Source: Candidatus Devosia phytovorans
GTDB taxonomy: Bacteria > Pseudomonadota > Alphaproteobacteria > Rhizobiales > Devosiaceae
Assembly: GCA_029202405.1 (NCBI GenBank)
Contig: CP119312.1
Location: 2,361,001 to 2,425,000 of the forward strand
Length of the DNA stretch: 64,000 bases
Direction of reading: 5' to 3'
Of this stretch, positions 35,005 through 43,923 are shown piece after piece. Within the stretch, counting starts at the first letter, position 1; each line of letters begins with the position of its first letter. The notes under the pieces were generated by a model. The model made no database searches and was not told where the DNA came from. It saw nothing but the letters and a program-made list of their open reading frames with translations. A program made the translations under genes and the position numbers.

Positions 35005-36504
35005 ATGACCAATATGCATGACCGCCCCCGGCGGTCGGGCGCGATGACGCGTCGGCAAGCCATGGCCTGTGCGATGGCGGCATTGACGAGTGCATCGCTG
35101 CTATCCACCACCGCCTATGCGCAGAGCGTCGATCTCAGCCAGTGGTCGCCCGAATATATCAAGTCGATTGCCGGCACCGAGACCTATGACACCGCCGGAC
35201 ATTGCGCCGAGGTGGTGCCGCTCGATTACACCGGCCGGCTGACCTACTGGTGGACTGGCCCCACCGAGGCTTCGCCGCAGATCGAGCACAAGATCAACGA
35301 CGAATTCTGGGCCGCCTGGGCCGAGACCTATCCTAATATCGATACCGATGCGCAGAACATCGACTACAACCAGTTGCTCGATCGGCTGCGCACCACCCTG
35401 CTCGGCAATGCCGGCCCGATGGTGGTTCGCCTGCAGATCCTGGGCGGCGTGGAATTTGCCTCCAAGGGCTATTTCCAGCAGCTGGCCCCGGAAGACATCG
35501 GCTATCCGACCGCCGACTTCTGGCCTGGCGCCATGAAATCCGTGACCTGGCAGGACGCCACCTATGGGGTGCCCACCAATAACGAAACCATGGGCTTCAT
35601 CTGGAATGCCGACATCTTCGAACGGGCCGGCCTCGACCCTGAGACGCCACCGGCGACATGGGATGACGTGGTCACCTATTCCAAGAAGATCCACGACGAG
35701 CTGGGAATCTCCGGCTATGGCCTCGTGGCGCGCCAGAATGCCGGCAATACGCCGTTCCGCTTCATGCCCCAGCTATGGGCTTTCGGTGGCGGCGCGCTTG
35801 ATGAGAGCTCGGAAAGCCCGACCTATCAGGATGTCGAACTGGGCAATGAAGGCTCGGTCGCCGCATTGCAGGCCGCCTACGACATGTATGTCCGCGACAA
35901 GTCCGTGCCGACCTCGGCCCTCACCAATACGCAGAACGAGAACCAGGCGCCCTTCATCGCCGGCCAACTGGCCATGATGATCGCCCACCCGGCAGAATAT
36001 GCCAAGATGGTGGACCTCGCCGGTCAGGCCAGCGGCGACGACAAGGCCATTGCCGACAGCGTGGTCGAGAACATGCGCTATGGCCTGATCCCGGAAGGGC
36101 CGGATCGTCGGGCCGTGGTGTTCGGCGGCTCGAACATGCATTTCGTCGAGAATGAATATGTCGAAGGTGGTTTCGACGAGCAGGCGGCGAAGGCCTTCGC
36201 CTGCTTCTGGAACAGCCCGGAATGGTCGACCAAGCTCGCCTGGACTGGATCCAATCCTGGAAACCTCGCTGGCTTCAAGACGGAGTGGATGAAGGAACGC
36301 CTCGACACCATCAAGTTCCTCGACGTCACCACCTCCATGCTGCCCAGTGGCATCCCTTTCCCGGTCATTCCTGAAGCGACCGAGATCATGAACATCATCG
36401 TCCCTGACATGCTGCAGAACGCCCTGACCGAACGCATGACGGTCGAGGAAGCGGCAGCTGATGCGGCCGCCAAAATCGACTCCCTGGTCGGCGGCGGACT
36501 CTAG
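35005..36504 (+). CDS. ABC importer extracellular solute-binding protein (family 1)
   Basis: 499 residues. The N-terminus has a twin-arginine-like MTRRQAMACAMAALTSASLL and cleavage near TAYAQ (about residue 40), so export may use Tat or Sec. The mature part has the family 1 pattern: RLTYWWTGPTEASPQIEHKI, VRLQILGGVEFASKGYFQQL and TYGVPTNNETMGFIWNADIF. At roughly 460 mature residues it is longer than most sugar-binding proteins. First gene of an operon with two permeases, an ATPase, a dehydratase and an RraA-like gene, so a sugar acid is the likely ligand. Confidence 0.87.
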   Translation: MTNMHDRPRRSGAMTRRQAMACAMAALTSASLLSTTAYAQSVDLSQWSPEYIKSIAGTETYDTAGHCAEVVPLDYTGRLTYWWTGPTEASPQIEHKINDEFWAAWAETYPNIDTDAQNIDYNQLLDRLRTTLLGNAGPMVVRLQILGGVEFASKGYFQQLAPEDIGYPTADFWPGAMKSVTWQDATYGVPTNNETMGFIWNADIFERAGLDPETPPATWDDVVTYSKKIHDELGISGYGLVARQNAGNTPFRFMPQLWAFGGGALDESSESPTYQDVELGNEGSVAALQAAYDMYVRDKSVPTSALTNTQNENQAPFIAGQLAMMIAHPAEYAKMVDLAGQASGDDKAIADSVVENMRYGLIPEGPDRRAVVFGGSNMHFVENEYVEGGFDEQAAKAFACFWNSPEWSTKLAWTGSNPGNLAGFKTEWMKERLDTIKFLDVTTSMLPSGIPFPVIPEATEIMNIIVPDMLQNALTERMTVEEAAADAAAKIDSLVGGGL

Positions 36505-36514
36505 TCCGCCGACC
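36486..36514 (+). terminator. Hairpin across the binding-protein stop codon
   Basis: GGTCGGCGG / CCGCCGACC arms (9 bp) around the TAG at 36502-36504, with an alternative inner stem GGCGGAC / GTCCGCC. First of two consecutive hairpins after this gene. Confidence 0.5.
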
Positions 36515-36523
36515 CACGCTCCG

Positions 36524-36546
36524 GCTGGCGGCGCCTTGCCGCCAGC
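36524..36546 (+). terminator. Intra-operon hairpin between binding protein and permease
   Basis: Perfect 9-bp stem GCTGGCGGC / GCCGCCAGC with loop GCCTT in the 71-bp gap. No U tract follows. The same arrangement occurs in three other importer operons in this window. Confidence 0.6.
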
Positions 36547-36575
36547 GCCTTCGTCACCAACGAAAGGACGGAATC

Positions 36576-37541
36576 GTGACCCTAGCGACGGGAAGGGTAG
36601 CCACCCCCTTGAAGGCCTCGGGCCTGCGCAAGCGGCCAAGCCTGCTCAAGCGCATCATCGCCAACCGCACCGACTATCTCTACGTCCTGCCAGCGATCTT
36701 GGTCATGCTGGTGGTGATTGCCTTCCCGATCTACTATACGATCGAGCTGAGCTTTTATTCGACGCCCTCGAACCTGCAGATGCGCGACAAGGTCTGGGCC
36801 GGGCTCGACAATTATACGCGCGTGCTGACTTCGGACGTGTTCCATGAGGTCACTATCCAGACGATCATCTGGACCATCGCTTCGACCTTCTTCGCCTTCA
36901 TTTTGGGTCTCGGCGCGGCGCTGGCGCTGCATCGCGAATTCATCGGTCGCGGGCTGATGCGCGGCCTGCTGCTGATCCCCTATGTGATCAGCGCCGTGGC
37001 CGCCTCCTATGTGTGGAAATGGCTCTATCATTCCGATTTCGGCGTCATCGGCGCCCTTGCGGTGCAGCTCGGGATCACCGACGAGCCGATCAACTTCCTC
37101 GACAATCGCCGGACCGTTCTGGCCTCGCTGATCGTGGTCAATGTCTGGAAGGAATTCTCCTTCGCCATGGTCATGCTGATGGCGGGCCTGCAGACCGTGC
37201 CCGAACAATTGCTGCGCGCGGCTCAGGTCGATGGCGCCAGCCCCTGGCAGCGCTTCTGGCACGTCACCTTCCCCCATCTCAAGGGCGTGTCCATGGTGAC
37301 CGTGTTGCTGCTGATGGTGGCCAATTTCAACTCCTTCATCATCCCCTTTGTGATGACCGGCGGCGGCCCGGCCGATGCCTCCCATATCTGGATCACCCAT
37401 ATCTACCAGCTCGCCTTTGGGCGGCAGCAATGGGGCGTGGCCTCGGCTTACGCGGTGATCCTGTTCATCGTGATGATGGTGCTGGGCTATTTCTACGTGA
37501 AAGCGCTGACGCGCGGGGATGATGCGAGGGCGGGCGAATGA
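36576..37541 (+). CDS. Carbohydrate ABC importer permease (UgpA/MalF type)
   Basis: 321 residues from a GTG start with AAGGACGG upstream. About six membrane helices (DYLYVLPAILVMLVVIAFPI, GLGAALALHREFIGRGLMRG) and the EAA loop EQLLRAAQVDGASPWQRFWH (about residues 209-228). The frame is intact throughout. It overlaps the start of the next permease by 4 bp. Confidence 0.88.
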   Translation: MTLATGRVATPLKASGLRKRPSLLKRIIANRTDYLYVLPAILVMLVVIAFPIYYTIELSFYSTPSNLQMRDKVWAGLDNYTRVLTSDVFHEVTIQTIIWTIASTFFAFILGLGAALALHREFIGRGLMRGLLLIPYVISAVAASYVWKWLYHSDFGVIGALAVQLGITDEPINFLDNRRTVLASLIVVNVWKEFSFAMVMLMAGLQTVPEQLLRAAQVDGASPWQRFWHVTFPHLKGVSMVTVLLLMVANFNSFIIPFVMTGGGPADASHIWITHIYQLAFGRQQWGVASAYAVILFIVMMVLGYFYVKALTRGDDARAGE

Positions 37542-38433
37542 GCACGATCGAGCTACCGAGCGGGGCCAAGCGGCCCGTGGTCAAGAAAAGCGTCGACTGG
37601 TGGCGCTGGGCTGGGCGCGCCACCCTCACGCTTCCTGCTTCCTCTTCACCATGCTGCCCATGGCCTGGATGATCCTGACCTCGGTCAAATCCCAGTTCGC
37701 GGCCATGCAATATCCGCCGCAATGGTGGCCGACCCAGCCGACGCTGAACAATTACTTCAAGCTGCTCGACCCCGGCAGCAAGATCGGTCGAGACTTCCTG
37801 CTCTACTTCTGGAACAGCTTCTATGTCTCGCTGCTGACAACCATTCTGGGCGTCGTGGTGGCGGTGCCGGCGGCCTATGCCTTCTCGCGCTTCCGTTTCC
37901 CCGGCCGCAACTTCCTGTTCTTCGCGGTCCTCGTGCGCAACATGTTCCCGGCCGTGGTGTTCCTGATGCCGCTGTTCCTGCTGATGCGCTGGATGGGCCT
38001 GGTCAACACCCACGGCTCGCTGATCCTGACCTACCTGACCTTCGGCCTCCCGCTCTCGATCTGGCTGCTCAAGGGCTTTTACGACAACATCCCGATCCAG
38101 CTCGAACAGGCCGCCCGCATCGACGGCGCCACGCGCTTCCAGGCCTTCCTTCTGATCGTCATGCCGCTGTCGACGCCGGGCATCATCGCCACCTCGATCT
38201 TCTCCTTCATCGGGGCCTGGAACGAATACGTCTACGCCTACACGTTCCTGTCGCGCGACGAGCCAGATGACCCTGCCGGTCGGCATCCAGCGCTTCTTCT
38301 ACCGAGATTCGCCACCGACTGGCCGGGCCTGATGTCGGCCACTTTCCTGATGAGCGTGCCCGTCGTCGTGCTCTTCCTCGTGCTGCAGAAATACTTCGTC
38401 CGCGCGCTGACTGAAGGCGCCGTCAAACACTGA
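37538..38433 (+). pseudogene. Carbohydrate ABC importer permease (UgpE/MalG type), frameshifted
   Basis: The natural start is the ATG at 37538 (ATGA overlap), encoding MSTIELPSGAKRP and a WWRWAGRATLT stretch, but that frame stops at once. The rest continues one frame over from about 37640 (FLFTMLPMAWMILTSVKSQF). Near 38263 the family motif QMTLPVGIQRFF is only readable in another frame, and near 38300-38308 the first frame resumes (FATDWPGLMSATFLM). The core, including the EAA loop QLEQAARIDGATRFQAFL, is otherwise well conserved. Three breaks in one well-conserved gene suggest base-calling errors at least as much as decay. Confidence 0.8.
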
Positions 38434-38450
38434 TATTTGGGAGATTGCTC

Positions 38451-39553
38451 GTGGCCGAAATCGTGCTCAAGGACGTCGTCAAGAATTACGGCTCCATCTA
38501 TGCGGTCAACAATGTGTCCTTCACCGTCGAGGATGGGGAATTTGTCGCCTTGGTCGGGCCCTCGGGCTGCGGCAAGACGACGACGCTCAACCTGATTGCC
38601 GGGCTGATTCCCATGTCGGGTGGCGATATCGCCATCGGCGATCGGATCGTCAACGAGCTCGATCCCAAGGATCGGGACATCGCCATGGTGTTTCAGAATT
38701 ACGCGCTCTACCCGCAGCAAGTCGGTGTTCAACAACCTCGCCTTCCCGCTGCAGATGCGAAAGCTCCCCAAGGAGGAAATCGAGCGCAAGGTGAAGGATG
38801 CGGCAAAGCTTCTCGACATCACGCACCTGCTCGAGCGCAAGCCGCGCGAACTCTCCGGCGGCCAGCAGCAGCGCGTTGCCCTCGGCCGCGCGCTGGTGCG
38901 CGATCCGGCGGTGTTCCTGATGGACGAGCCGCTCTCCAACCTCGACGCCAAGCTGCGCGTGCAGATGCGCTCGGAGATCAAGCGTTTCCACCACAATCTC
39001 AATGCCACCGTCGTCTACGTGACCCACGACCAGCTCGAGGCCGTGACCATGGCGGACAAGATGGCCGTGATGCATGGCGGGCTGCTGCAGCAATACGACA
39101 GCCCGGCCAATGTCTTCGCCAACCCGGTCAACACTTTCGTCGCTAGCTTCGTCGGCAGCCCGGCCATGAGCCTGATCCCGCTCGATGTGACGGGCCAGGG
39201 CACAGCGGGCGCTGCTGCGAAGTCCCGAAGGCTGGGAACTGCCGCTGTCGGACGAGAACGTGCGCAAGGCGCAACCGCTCGTCCAATGGCAAGGTGGTCC
39301 TCGGCGCCCGCCACTCGACCCTCAAGCTCCACAAGACCGCCGCATCCCGGCACCGCGCCCGCCAAGGTCTATACGGTCGAGCCGACCGGCGACGTCACCT
39401 TCGTCCAGGTCTTCATCAACGGTGCGCGTGGTCAATGTCAGCCTCGACCCGGGCACGCCGATCGCCCCGGACGAAGAGGTCTTTGTCGAGTTCGACCAGG
39501 CGCGCCTGCATATCTTCGACGATGCAACCACCATGGCGCTGAAGGCGGCTTGA
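38451..39553 (+). pseudogene. ABC importer ATP-binding protein (UgpC/MsmK type), multiple frameshifts
   Basis: Starts at GTG 38451 after GGGAG. The pieces together make one normal ATPase of about 367 residues: Walker A GPSGCGKTT and VFQNYALYPQ in the first frame; SVFNNLAFPLQMRK, signature LSGGQQQRVALGR, Walker B FLMDEPLSNLDAK and VTHDQLEAVTMAD in the second; LLRSPEGWELPLSDENVRKA in a third; GKVVLGARHSTLKLHK in the next; KVYTVEPTGDVTFVQVFING and finally RVVNVSLDPGTPIAPDEEVF. The frame moves by +1 each time, near 38716, 39190-39215, 39275, 39345 and 39424. The next gene begins immediately after its TGA. Confidence 0.82.
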
Positions 39554-40708
39554 ATGAAGATCACCGCCATCATCCCCTACCCTGTCTGGGTCGGGACGCG
39601 AAACCAGTTGATCGTCAAGGTCGAGACCGATGAGGGCGTCTATGGCTGGGGCGAAAGCGGGTTGTCAGGCCGCGAGAAGGCCGTGGCCGGCGCGCTGGAG
39701 CATTATCGCCAATTCCTGATCGGCCGCGATCCGATGGCGATCGGGGCGCTGTGGCAGGAGATGTATCGCAGCCAGTATTTCGAGGGTGGGCGCGTGCTGA
39801 CCGCCGCCATTTCGGCGCTCGACATTGCCTTTCACGACATCAAGGGCAAGGCGCTTGGCGTGCCGGTCTATCAACTGCTGGGCGGCAAGCAGCGCGACCA
39901 TATCCCGACTTTCGCAACGACGCGCGGGCCATGCGGGCCGGAGATGATCGAGCAGGCCAAAGAACTGATGGCCCTCGGATGGGATGTCATCCGCCTCTTC
40001 CCCGCCGACCATGACAGCAGTGGCGTCTACGAGCCGCGCCCCTCGATTGCCGAAACCGCCAAATGGTGCGTCAAAGCACGCGAGGCCCTGGGCGATAGCG
40101 TCGTGCTGGGCGTCGACTATCACCACCGCCTGTCGGTAGCCGAAGCGGCCAGCTATTGCCAGAAGATGCCGTCCGGCACGCTGGATTTCCTCGAAGAGCC
40201 GATCCGTGATGAAACGCCGGAAGCCTATGAGGCGCTGCGCAAGCTGACCGACGTGCCCTTTGCCATCGGCGAGGAATTTGCCAGCAAGTGGCAGTTCCTG
40301 CCCTTTATCGAGCGGGACATTCACCAGTTCAATCGCGTCGACATCTGCAATGTCGGCGGACTGACCGAGGCGATGAAGGTCGCCGGCTGGAGCGAGGCAC
40401 ATTACGTCGACATGATGCCGCATAATCCGCTGGGGCCGATCTGCACGGCCGCGACCATTCACTTCGCGGCCGCGGTGCCCAATTTCGCCTGGCTCGAGAC
40501 GCGTGCGTCGCCAGGCGAGCTTTACCATGGCTTTGACGACGCCGGCATCTTCACCACTCAGCCCAAGCTCGATGGCGCGGTCTATCCGGTCAGCGACGCG
40601 CCCGGCCTCGGCGTCGAGGTTGACGAAGCCCGCATCAGGCAACAGAGCTTCAAATTCTGGGAGGCGCCGCACCTGCGGCGCACCGACGGTTCAGTGACCA
40701 ATTGGTAG
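39554..40708 (+). CDS. Galactonate dehydratase-like enolase-superfamily enzyme
   Basis: 384 residues with intact frame. Capping domain KITAIIPYPVWVGTRNQLIV and a TIM barrel with metal ligands D188 (GVDYHH), E214 (FLEEPI) and E240 (IGEE), and acid-base His H290 in MPHNPLGP. NPLGP and the PGLGVEVDE tail are typical of the D-galactonate dehydratase group, but related sugar acids are possible. It abuts the frameshifted ATPase gene and precedes the RraA-like gene by 9 bp, which fits a pathway of uptake, dehydration and later cleavage. Confidence 0.88.
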   Translation: MKITAIIPYPVWVGTRNQLIVKVETDEGVYGWGESGLSGREKAVAGALEHYRQFLIGRDPMAIGALWQEMYRSQYFEGGRVLTAAISALDIAFHDIKGKALGVPVYQLLGGKQRDHIPTFATTRGPCGPEMIEQAKELMALGWDVIRLFPADHDSSGVYEPRPSIAETAKWCVKAREALGDSVVLGVDYHHRLSVAEAASYCQKMPSGTLDFLEEPIRDETPEAYEALRKLTDVPFAIGEEFASKWQFLPFIERDIHQFNRVDICNVGGLTEAMKVAGWSEAHYVDMMPHNPLGPICTAATIHFAAAVPNFAWLETRASPGELYHGFDDAGIFTTQPKLDGAVYPVSDAPGLGVEVDEARIRQQSFKFWEAPHLRRTDGSVTNW

Positions 40709-40717
40709 GATTTTGAC

Positions 40718-41458
40718 ATGACGCATACCCCAGGCATTACCCGACCATCCAAGGATGTCGTCGCCGCCATTCTGGCAATTGGCGCCGCCTCAGCCTCCAG
40801 CACCCTGGCCCATATGGGCATCCGCAACTGTCACATCCAGGGTCCGGTTTCGTGGTCGCCCGGCAAGGCGATGGCTGGTCCTGCACTGACGCTGCAGTTC
40901 ATGCCCAAGCGCGAAGATCTCTACGGCGATGGCGAATATACCGACCCGGAAAAGCAGCTGCACCGCCACGTGCTCTATCATGTCGAAGAGGGTGACGTGG
41001 TCGTGGTCGATGCGCGCGGCGACATGAGTTCCGGCGTCTTCGGGGACATGATGTCCACCTATTTCAAGGGCCGGGGCGGGGCCGGCATGGTGATCGACGG
41101 GTGCCTGCGCGACCAGCCCAATCTCAAGAAGCTCGACATTCCGGTCTGGATCCGCGGCTGGACGCCCAACTTTCACACCCAGACCAATCTCATGCCCTTC
41201 GCCGTCAACGTGCCAATCGCCTGTGGCGGGGTGACGGTGATGCCGGGCGACATCATCGTGGCCGATGACGATGGCGCGGTCTGCGTGCCGGCAGCGCTGG
41301 CCGAAACGGTTATCGACCGCTCGCACAAGAGTCATGACTGGGAGGACTTTTCACGGATGAAACTGATGCAGGGCGCGCCGCTGCAGAAATACTATCCGCT
41401 GCACGACGATGCCCGTCCTGAATACGAGGAGTGGCGCAAGCTCAATCCGCAGCCGTAG
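40718..41458 (+). CDS. RraA-like family protein (possible 2-keto acid aldolase/decarboxylase)
   Basis: 246 residues of the RraA/HMG-aldolase fold. Signature segments are EGDVVVVDARGDMSSGVFGD, the GAGMVIDGCLRDQPNLKKLD block that carries the Gly, Arg and Asp of the metal/substrate site, and PVWIRGWTPN. E. coli RraA inhibits RNase E, while other members are class II 4-hydroxy-4-methyl-2-oxoglutarate aldolases. Placement right after a sugar-acid dehydratase favours a catabolic enzyme acting on a 2-keto-3-deoxy acid. It ends 6 bp from a convergent gene. Confidence 0.83.
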   Translation: MTHTPGITRPSKDVVAAILAIGAASASSTLAHMGIRNCHIQGPVSWSPGKAMAGPALTLQFMPKREDLYGDGEYTDPEKQLHRHVLYHVEEGDVVVVDARGDMSSGVFGDMMSTYFKGRGGAGMVIDGCLRDQPNLKKLDIPVWIRGWTPNFHTQTNLMPFAVNVPIACGGVTVMPGDIIVADDDGAVCVPAALAETVIDRSHKSHDWEDFSRMKLMQGAPLQKYYPLHDDARPEYEEWRKLNPQP

Positions 41459-41464
41459 CCGGTG

Positions 41465-42517
41465 TCAGGCAAAAATAGCAACGCGCGCCGGGTCGAAGGT
41501 CAGCCGCAGCGGCTGGTTGTCGTCTATTGCCGTTCGGCCAGGGAAGGCGGCACTGACTGCAGACTGTCCGCAGTCCAGGCTGACGATGGTCTCAGTCCCG
41601 ACGCGCTCGACGAGCCTTATGTCTCCGGTGAGCATCTCGCTGCCGGTTTCACACAGCACCAGATCATGCGGGCGAATGCCCAGGGTGACCGCCTGCCCGA
41701 CTGACCAGTCGGCGGTTTTGGACACTGTGACCTCTCGGTCGAAAAGGCGCAGCGTGGCCCCGCCATCAGCAACAGCAATCACCTCGGCGGGCAGAAAATT
41801 CATCCGCGGAGAACCGATGAAGCCGGCAACGAAGCGGTTGGCGGGGTTTTCGTAGAGCTCCATGGGGGAGCCGACCTGCTGGACCACGCCGTCCTTGAGC
41901 ACGACGATGCGATCGGCCAGCGTCATGGCTTCGGTCTGATCATGCGTCACATAGATCATGGTGGCACCGAGGTCGCGATGCAGCTTTGCCAGTTCCATGC
42001 GCATGTCGACGCGCAGCGCAGCATCGAGATTGCTCAGCGGTTCGTCGAAGAGAAAGACCTTGGGCTGCCGCACAATGGCACGGCCGATGGCGACGCGCTG
42101 GCGCTGGCCGCCGGAGAGCTGGCCGGGCTTGCGGCGCAGCAATTCCTCCATGTGGAGAATGCGGGCGGCGGCGGTGACCCGCTGCTCGATTTCCGCCTTG
42201 GGCCGCCGCTCGATCTGGAGACCGAAGGCCATGTTGTCGAACACTGTCTTGTGCGGATAGAGCGCGTAGGACTGGAAGACCATGGCAATGCCGCGCCGTG
42301 ATGGCTCGACCTCGTTGACGATCTTGCCGTCGATGGCAATTTCCCCGCTCGTGGCATGATCGAGCCCAGCGATCATGCGCAGCAACGTGGATTTTCCGCA
42401 GCCCGAGGGACCGACAAAGACGACGAACTCGCCCTTGTCGATATCAAGGCTCACCCCCTTGATGACATCGGTCTCGTTGAACGACTTGGTGACATTGCGC
42501 AGCGAGAGGGCAGCCAT
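41465..42517 (-). CDS. Carbohydrate ABC importer ATP-binding protein (UgpC/MalK type)
   Basis: 350 residues. Walker A GPSGCGKST (about residues 37-45), Q-loop VFQSYALYPHKTVFDNMAFG, signature LSGGQRQRVAIGRA, Walker B FLFDEPLSNLDA and switch MIYVTHDQTEAMT, then a C-terminal regulatory OB domain. Last gene of the minus-strand importer operon that starts at 46997. It is a clean counterpart of the damaged ATPase at 38451 and could energise both importers. Confidence 0.9.
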   Translation of the reverse strand: MAALSLRNVTKSFNETDVIKGVSLDIDKGEFVVFVGPSGCGKSTLLRMIAGLDHATSGEIAIDGKIVNEVEPSRRGIAMVFQSYALYPHKTVFDNMAFGLQIERRPKAEIEQRVTAAARILHMEELLRRKPGQLSGGQRQRVAIGRAIVRQPKVFLFDEPLSNLDAALRVDMRMELAKLHRDLGATMIYVTHDQTEAMTLADRIVVLKDGVVQQVGSPMELYENPANRFVAGFIGSPRMNFLPAEVIAVADGGATLRLFDREVTVSKTADWSVGQAVTLGIRPHDLVLCETGSEMLTGDIRLVERVGTETIVSLDCGQSAVSAAFPGRTAIDDNQPLRLTFDPARVAIFA

Positions 42518-42544
42518 GTTCAGTCCTTTCCGCGGGTAATCGGC

Positions 42545-43861
42545 TCAGCGATATTGTGGCAGGAGATCGCCATGCCGCTCGATCAGACGGTCGCAGAGCT
42601 GCCAGATTTCGTCCAGCGACAGTTCGGCCGCGGTGTGCGGATCGAGCATGGCGGCGTGGTAGATATGCTCGCGCTTGCCTGATATCGCTGCCTCAACGGT
42701 CTGGCGCTGCACGTTTATCGACAACTGCATGATCGAGGCGAGATGGGAGGGGATGCGACCGACCCTGGTCGGCTGCACGCCATTGCGATCGACGAGGCAG
42801 GGCACTTCGACCACCGCATCCTCGGGCAGGTTGGCGACGAGGCCGCGGTTGGGCACGTTGCCGTAGATCAGGCCCTTTTCGCCTGACACCATGGAGCGGA
42901 TGATGCCCGCGGCATATTCGTTGGACTGCTCCACCTCGAGCGGGGCATCGCCTTCGAGCTCCTTGCGCAGTTCATGCCATTCGGCGATCTGGTCCTGGCA
43001 GCGGTAGAGATATTCGCCGAGGCGGAGCTTGTATTTGTCGAGCAGGTCCTGCCGGCCGCGCTTCAAGAACCACGAATTATACTCGGAGAAATGCACGCTG
43101 GATTCGGTGACGAAATGGCCGACGCGCTTGAGCATTTCGAAGCGGACGAGGTCTTCATCGGGCGCGGTGCCGGCTTCTGCAATAGCCTTGAGGCGGGGAT
43201 AGAGGTCTTCCGTAGTGCCGTCGGCCAGCACCTTCTCGAACTTGAGATAGAAAGCGACGTGATTGATGCCGGCGCAGAGATAGTTGAGGTCGCTCGGCTT
43301 TTCGCCAAGGATTTCAGCCAGTTGATGGGATGTTTCCTGCACCGAGTGGCAGAGACCGACGGTCCTGATATGGGGGAACCTGTCCTTGATGGCCCAGCAG
43401 TTGATCGCCATGGGGTTCACATATTGCATCAGCAGCGCGTCGGGGCAGAGCTCCTCCATGTCGCGGCAGATGTCGAAGAGCACCGGGATGGTGCGCAGGC
43501 CGCGGAAGATGCCGCCGATGCCCAGCGTATCGCCAATGGTCTGGTTGACGCCGAAGCCGTCGGGGACTTCGAAATCTGTAACGGTGGCAGGCTTATAGCC
43601 GCCGACCTGCATCATCAGGATGACGAAATCGGCGCTCTTGAGCATGGCGCGGCGATCCTGGCTGGCCTCGACGCGCAGGTTCTGGATGCCGAGCGTTTCG
43701 CCGATCCGGCGGGCCACCACTTCCGAAGTTTTGAGCCGTTCGGCGTCGATGTCGTGCAGGGCAATGGTGGCGTGTTGCAGCGCCGGATTGGACAGGACAT
43801 CGCCGATGATGGACTGGGCGAAGACGGTGCTGCCGGCACCGATGAGCGTGATTTTGGGCAT
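42545..43861 (-). CDS. Glycoside hydrolase family 4 alpha-galactosidase/alpha-glucosidase
   Basis: 438 residues from the ATG at 43861, which has GGAGGA 7 bp upstream. NAD-binding Rossmann start PKITLIGAGSTVFAQSIIGD and the GH4 metal/catalytic segments YVNPMAINCWAI, VGLCHSVQETSHQLAE (Cys and His) and YLCAGINHVAFYLKFEK. GH4 enzymes use NAD+ and Mn2+ and cleave alpha- or beta-glycosides by an oxidation-elimination route. It sits between importer permease and ATPase genes, so it probably hydrolyses the imported glycoside in the cytoplasm. Confidence 0.88.
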   Translation of the reverse strand: MPKITLIGAGSTVFAQSIIGDVLSNPALQHATIALHDIDAERLKTSEVVARRIGETLGIQNLRVEASQDRRAMLKSADFVILMMQVGGYKPATVTDFEVPDGFGVNQTIGDTLGIGGIFRGLRTIPVLFDICRDMEELCPDALLMQYVNPMAINCWAIKDRFPHIRTVGLCHSVQETSHQLAEILGEKPSDLNYLCAGINHVAFYLKFEKVLADGTTEDLYPRLKAIAEAGTAPDEDLVRFEMLKRVGHFVTESSVHFSEYNSWFLKRGRQDLLDKYKLRLGEYLYRCQDQIAEWHELRKELEGDAPLEVEQSNEYAAGIIRSMVSGEKGLIYGNVPNRGLVANLPEDAVVEVPCLVDRNGVQPTRVGRIPSHLASIMQLSINVQRQTVEAAISGKREHIYHAAMLDPHTAAELSLDEIWQLCDRLIERHGDLLPQYR

Positions 43862-43923
43862 GAGACTATCCTCCATCGCCGCAGCGATGTTGTTTGGCTT
43901 CAGTGGTTTAGGTCAGGTTTTGG

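Noticed and set aside
37519..38433. Taking the open frame from 37519 as an intact permease
   Set aside because: Its first 35 residues are read in the wrong frame and DEPDDPAGRHPALLLPR replaces the conserved QMTLPVGIQRFF motif; the frame is open only by chance compensation.
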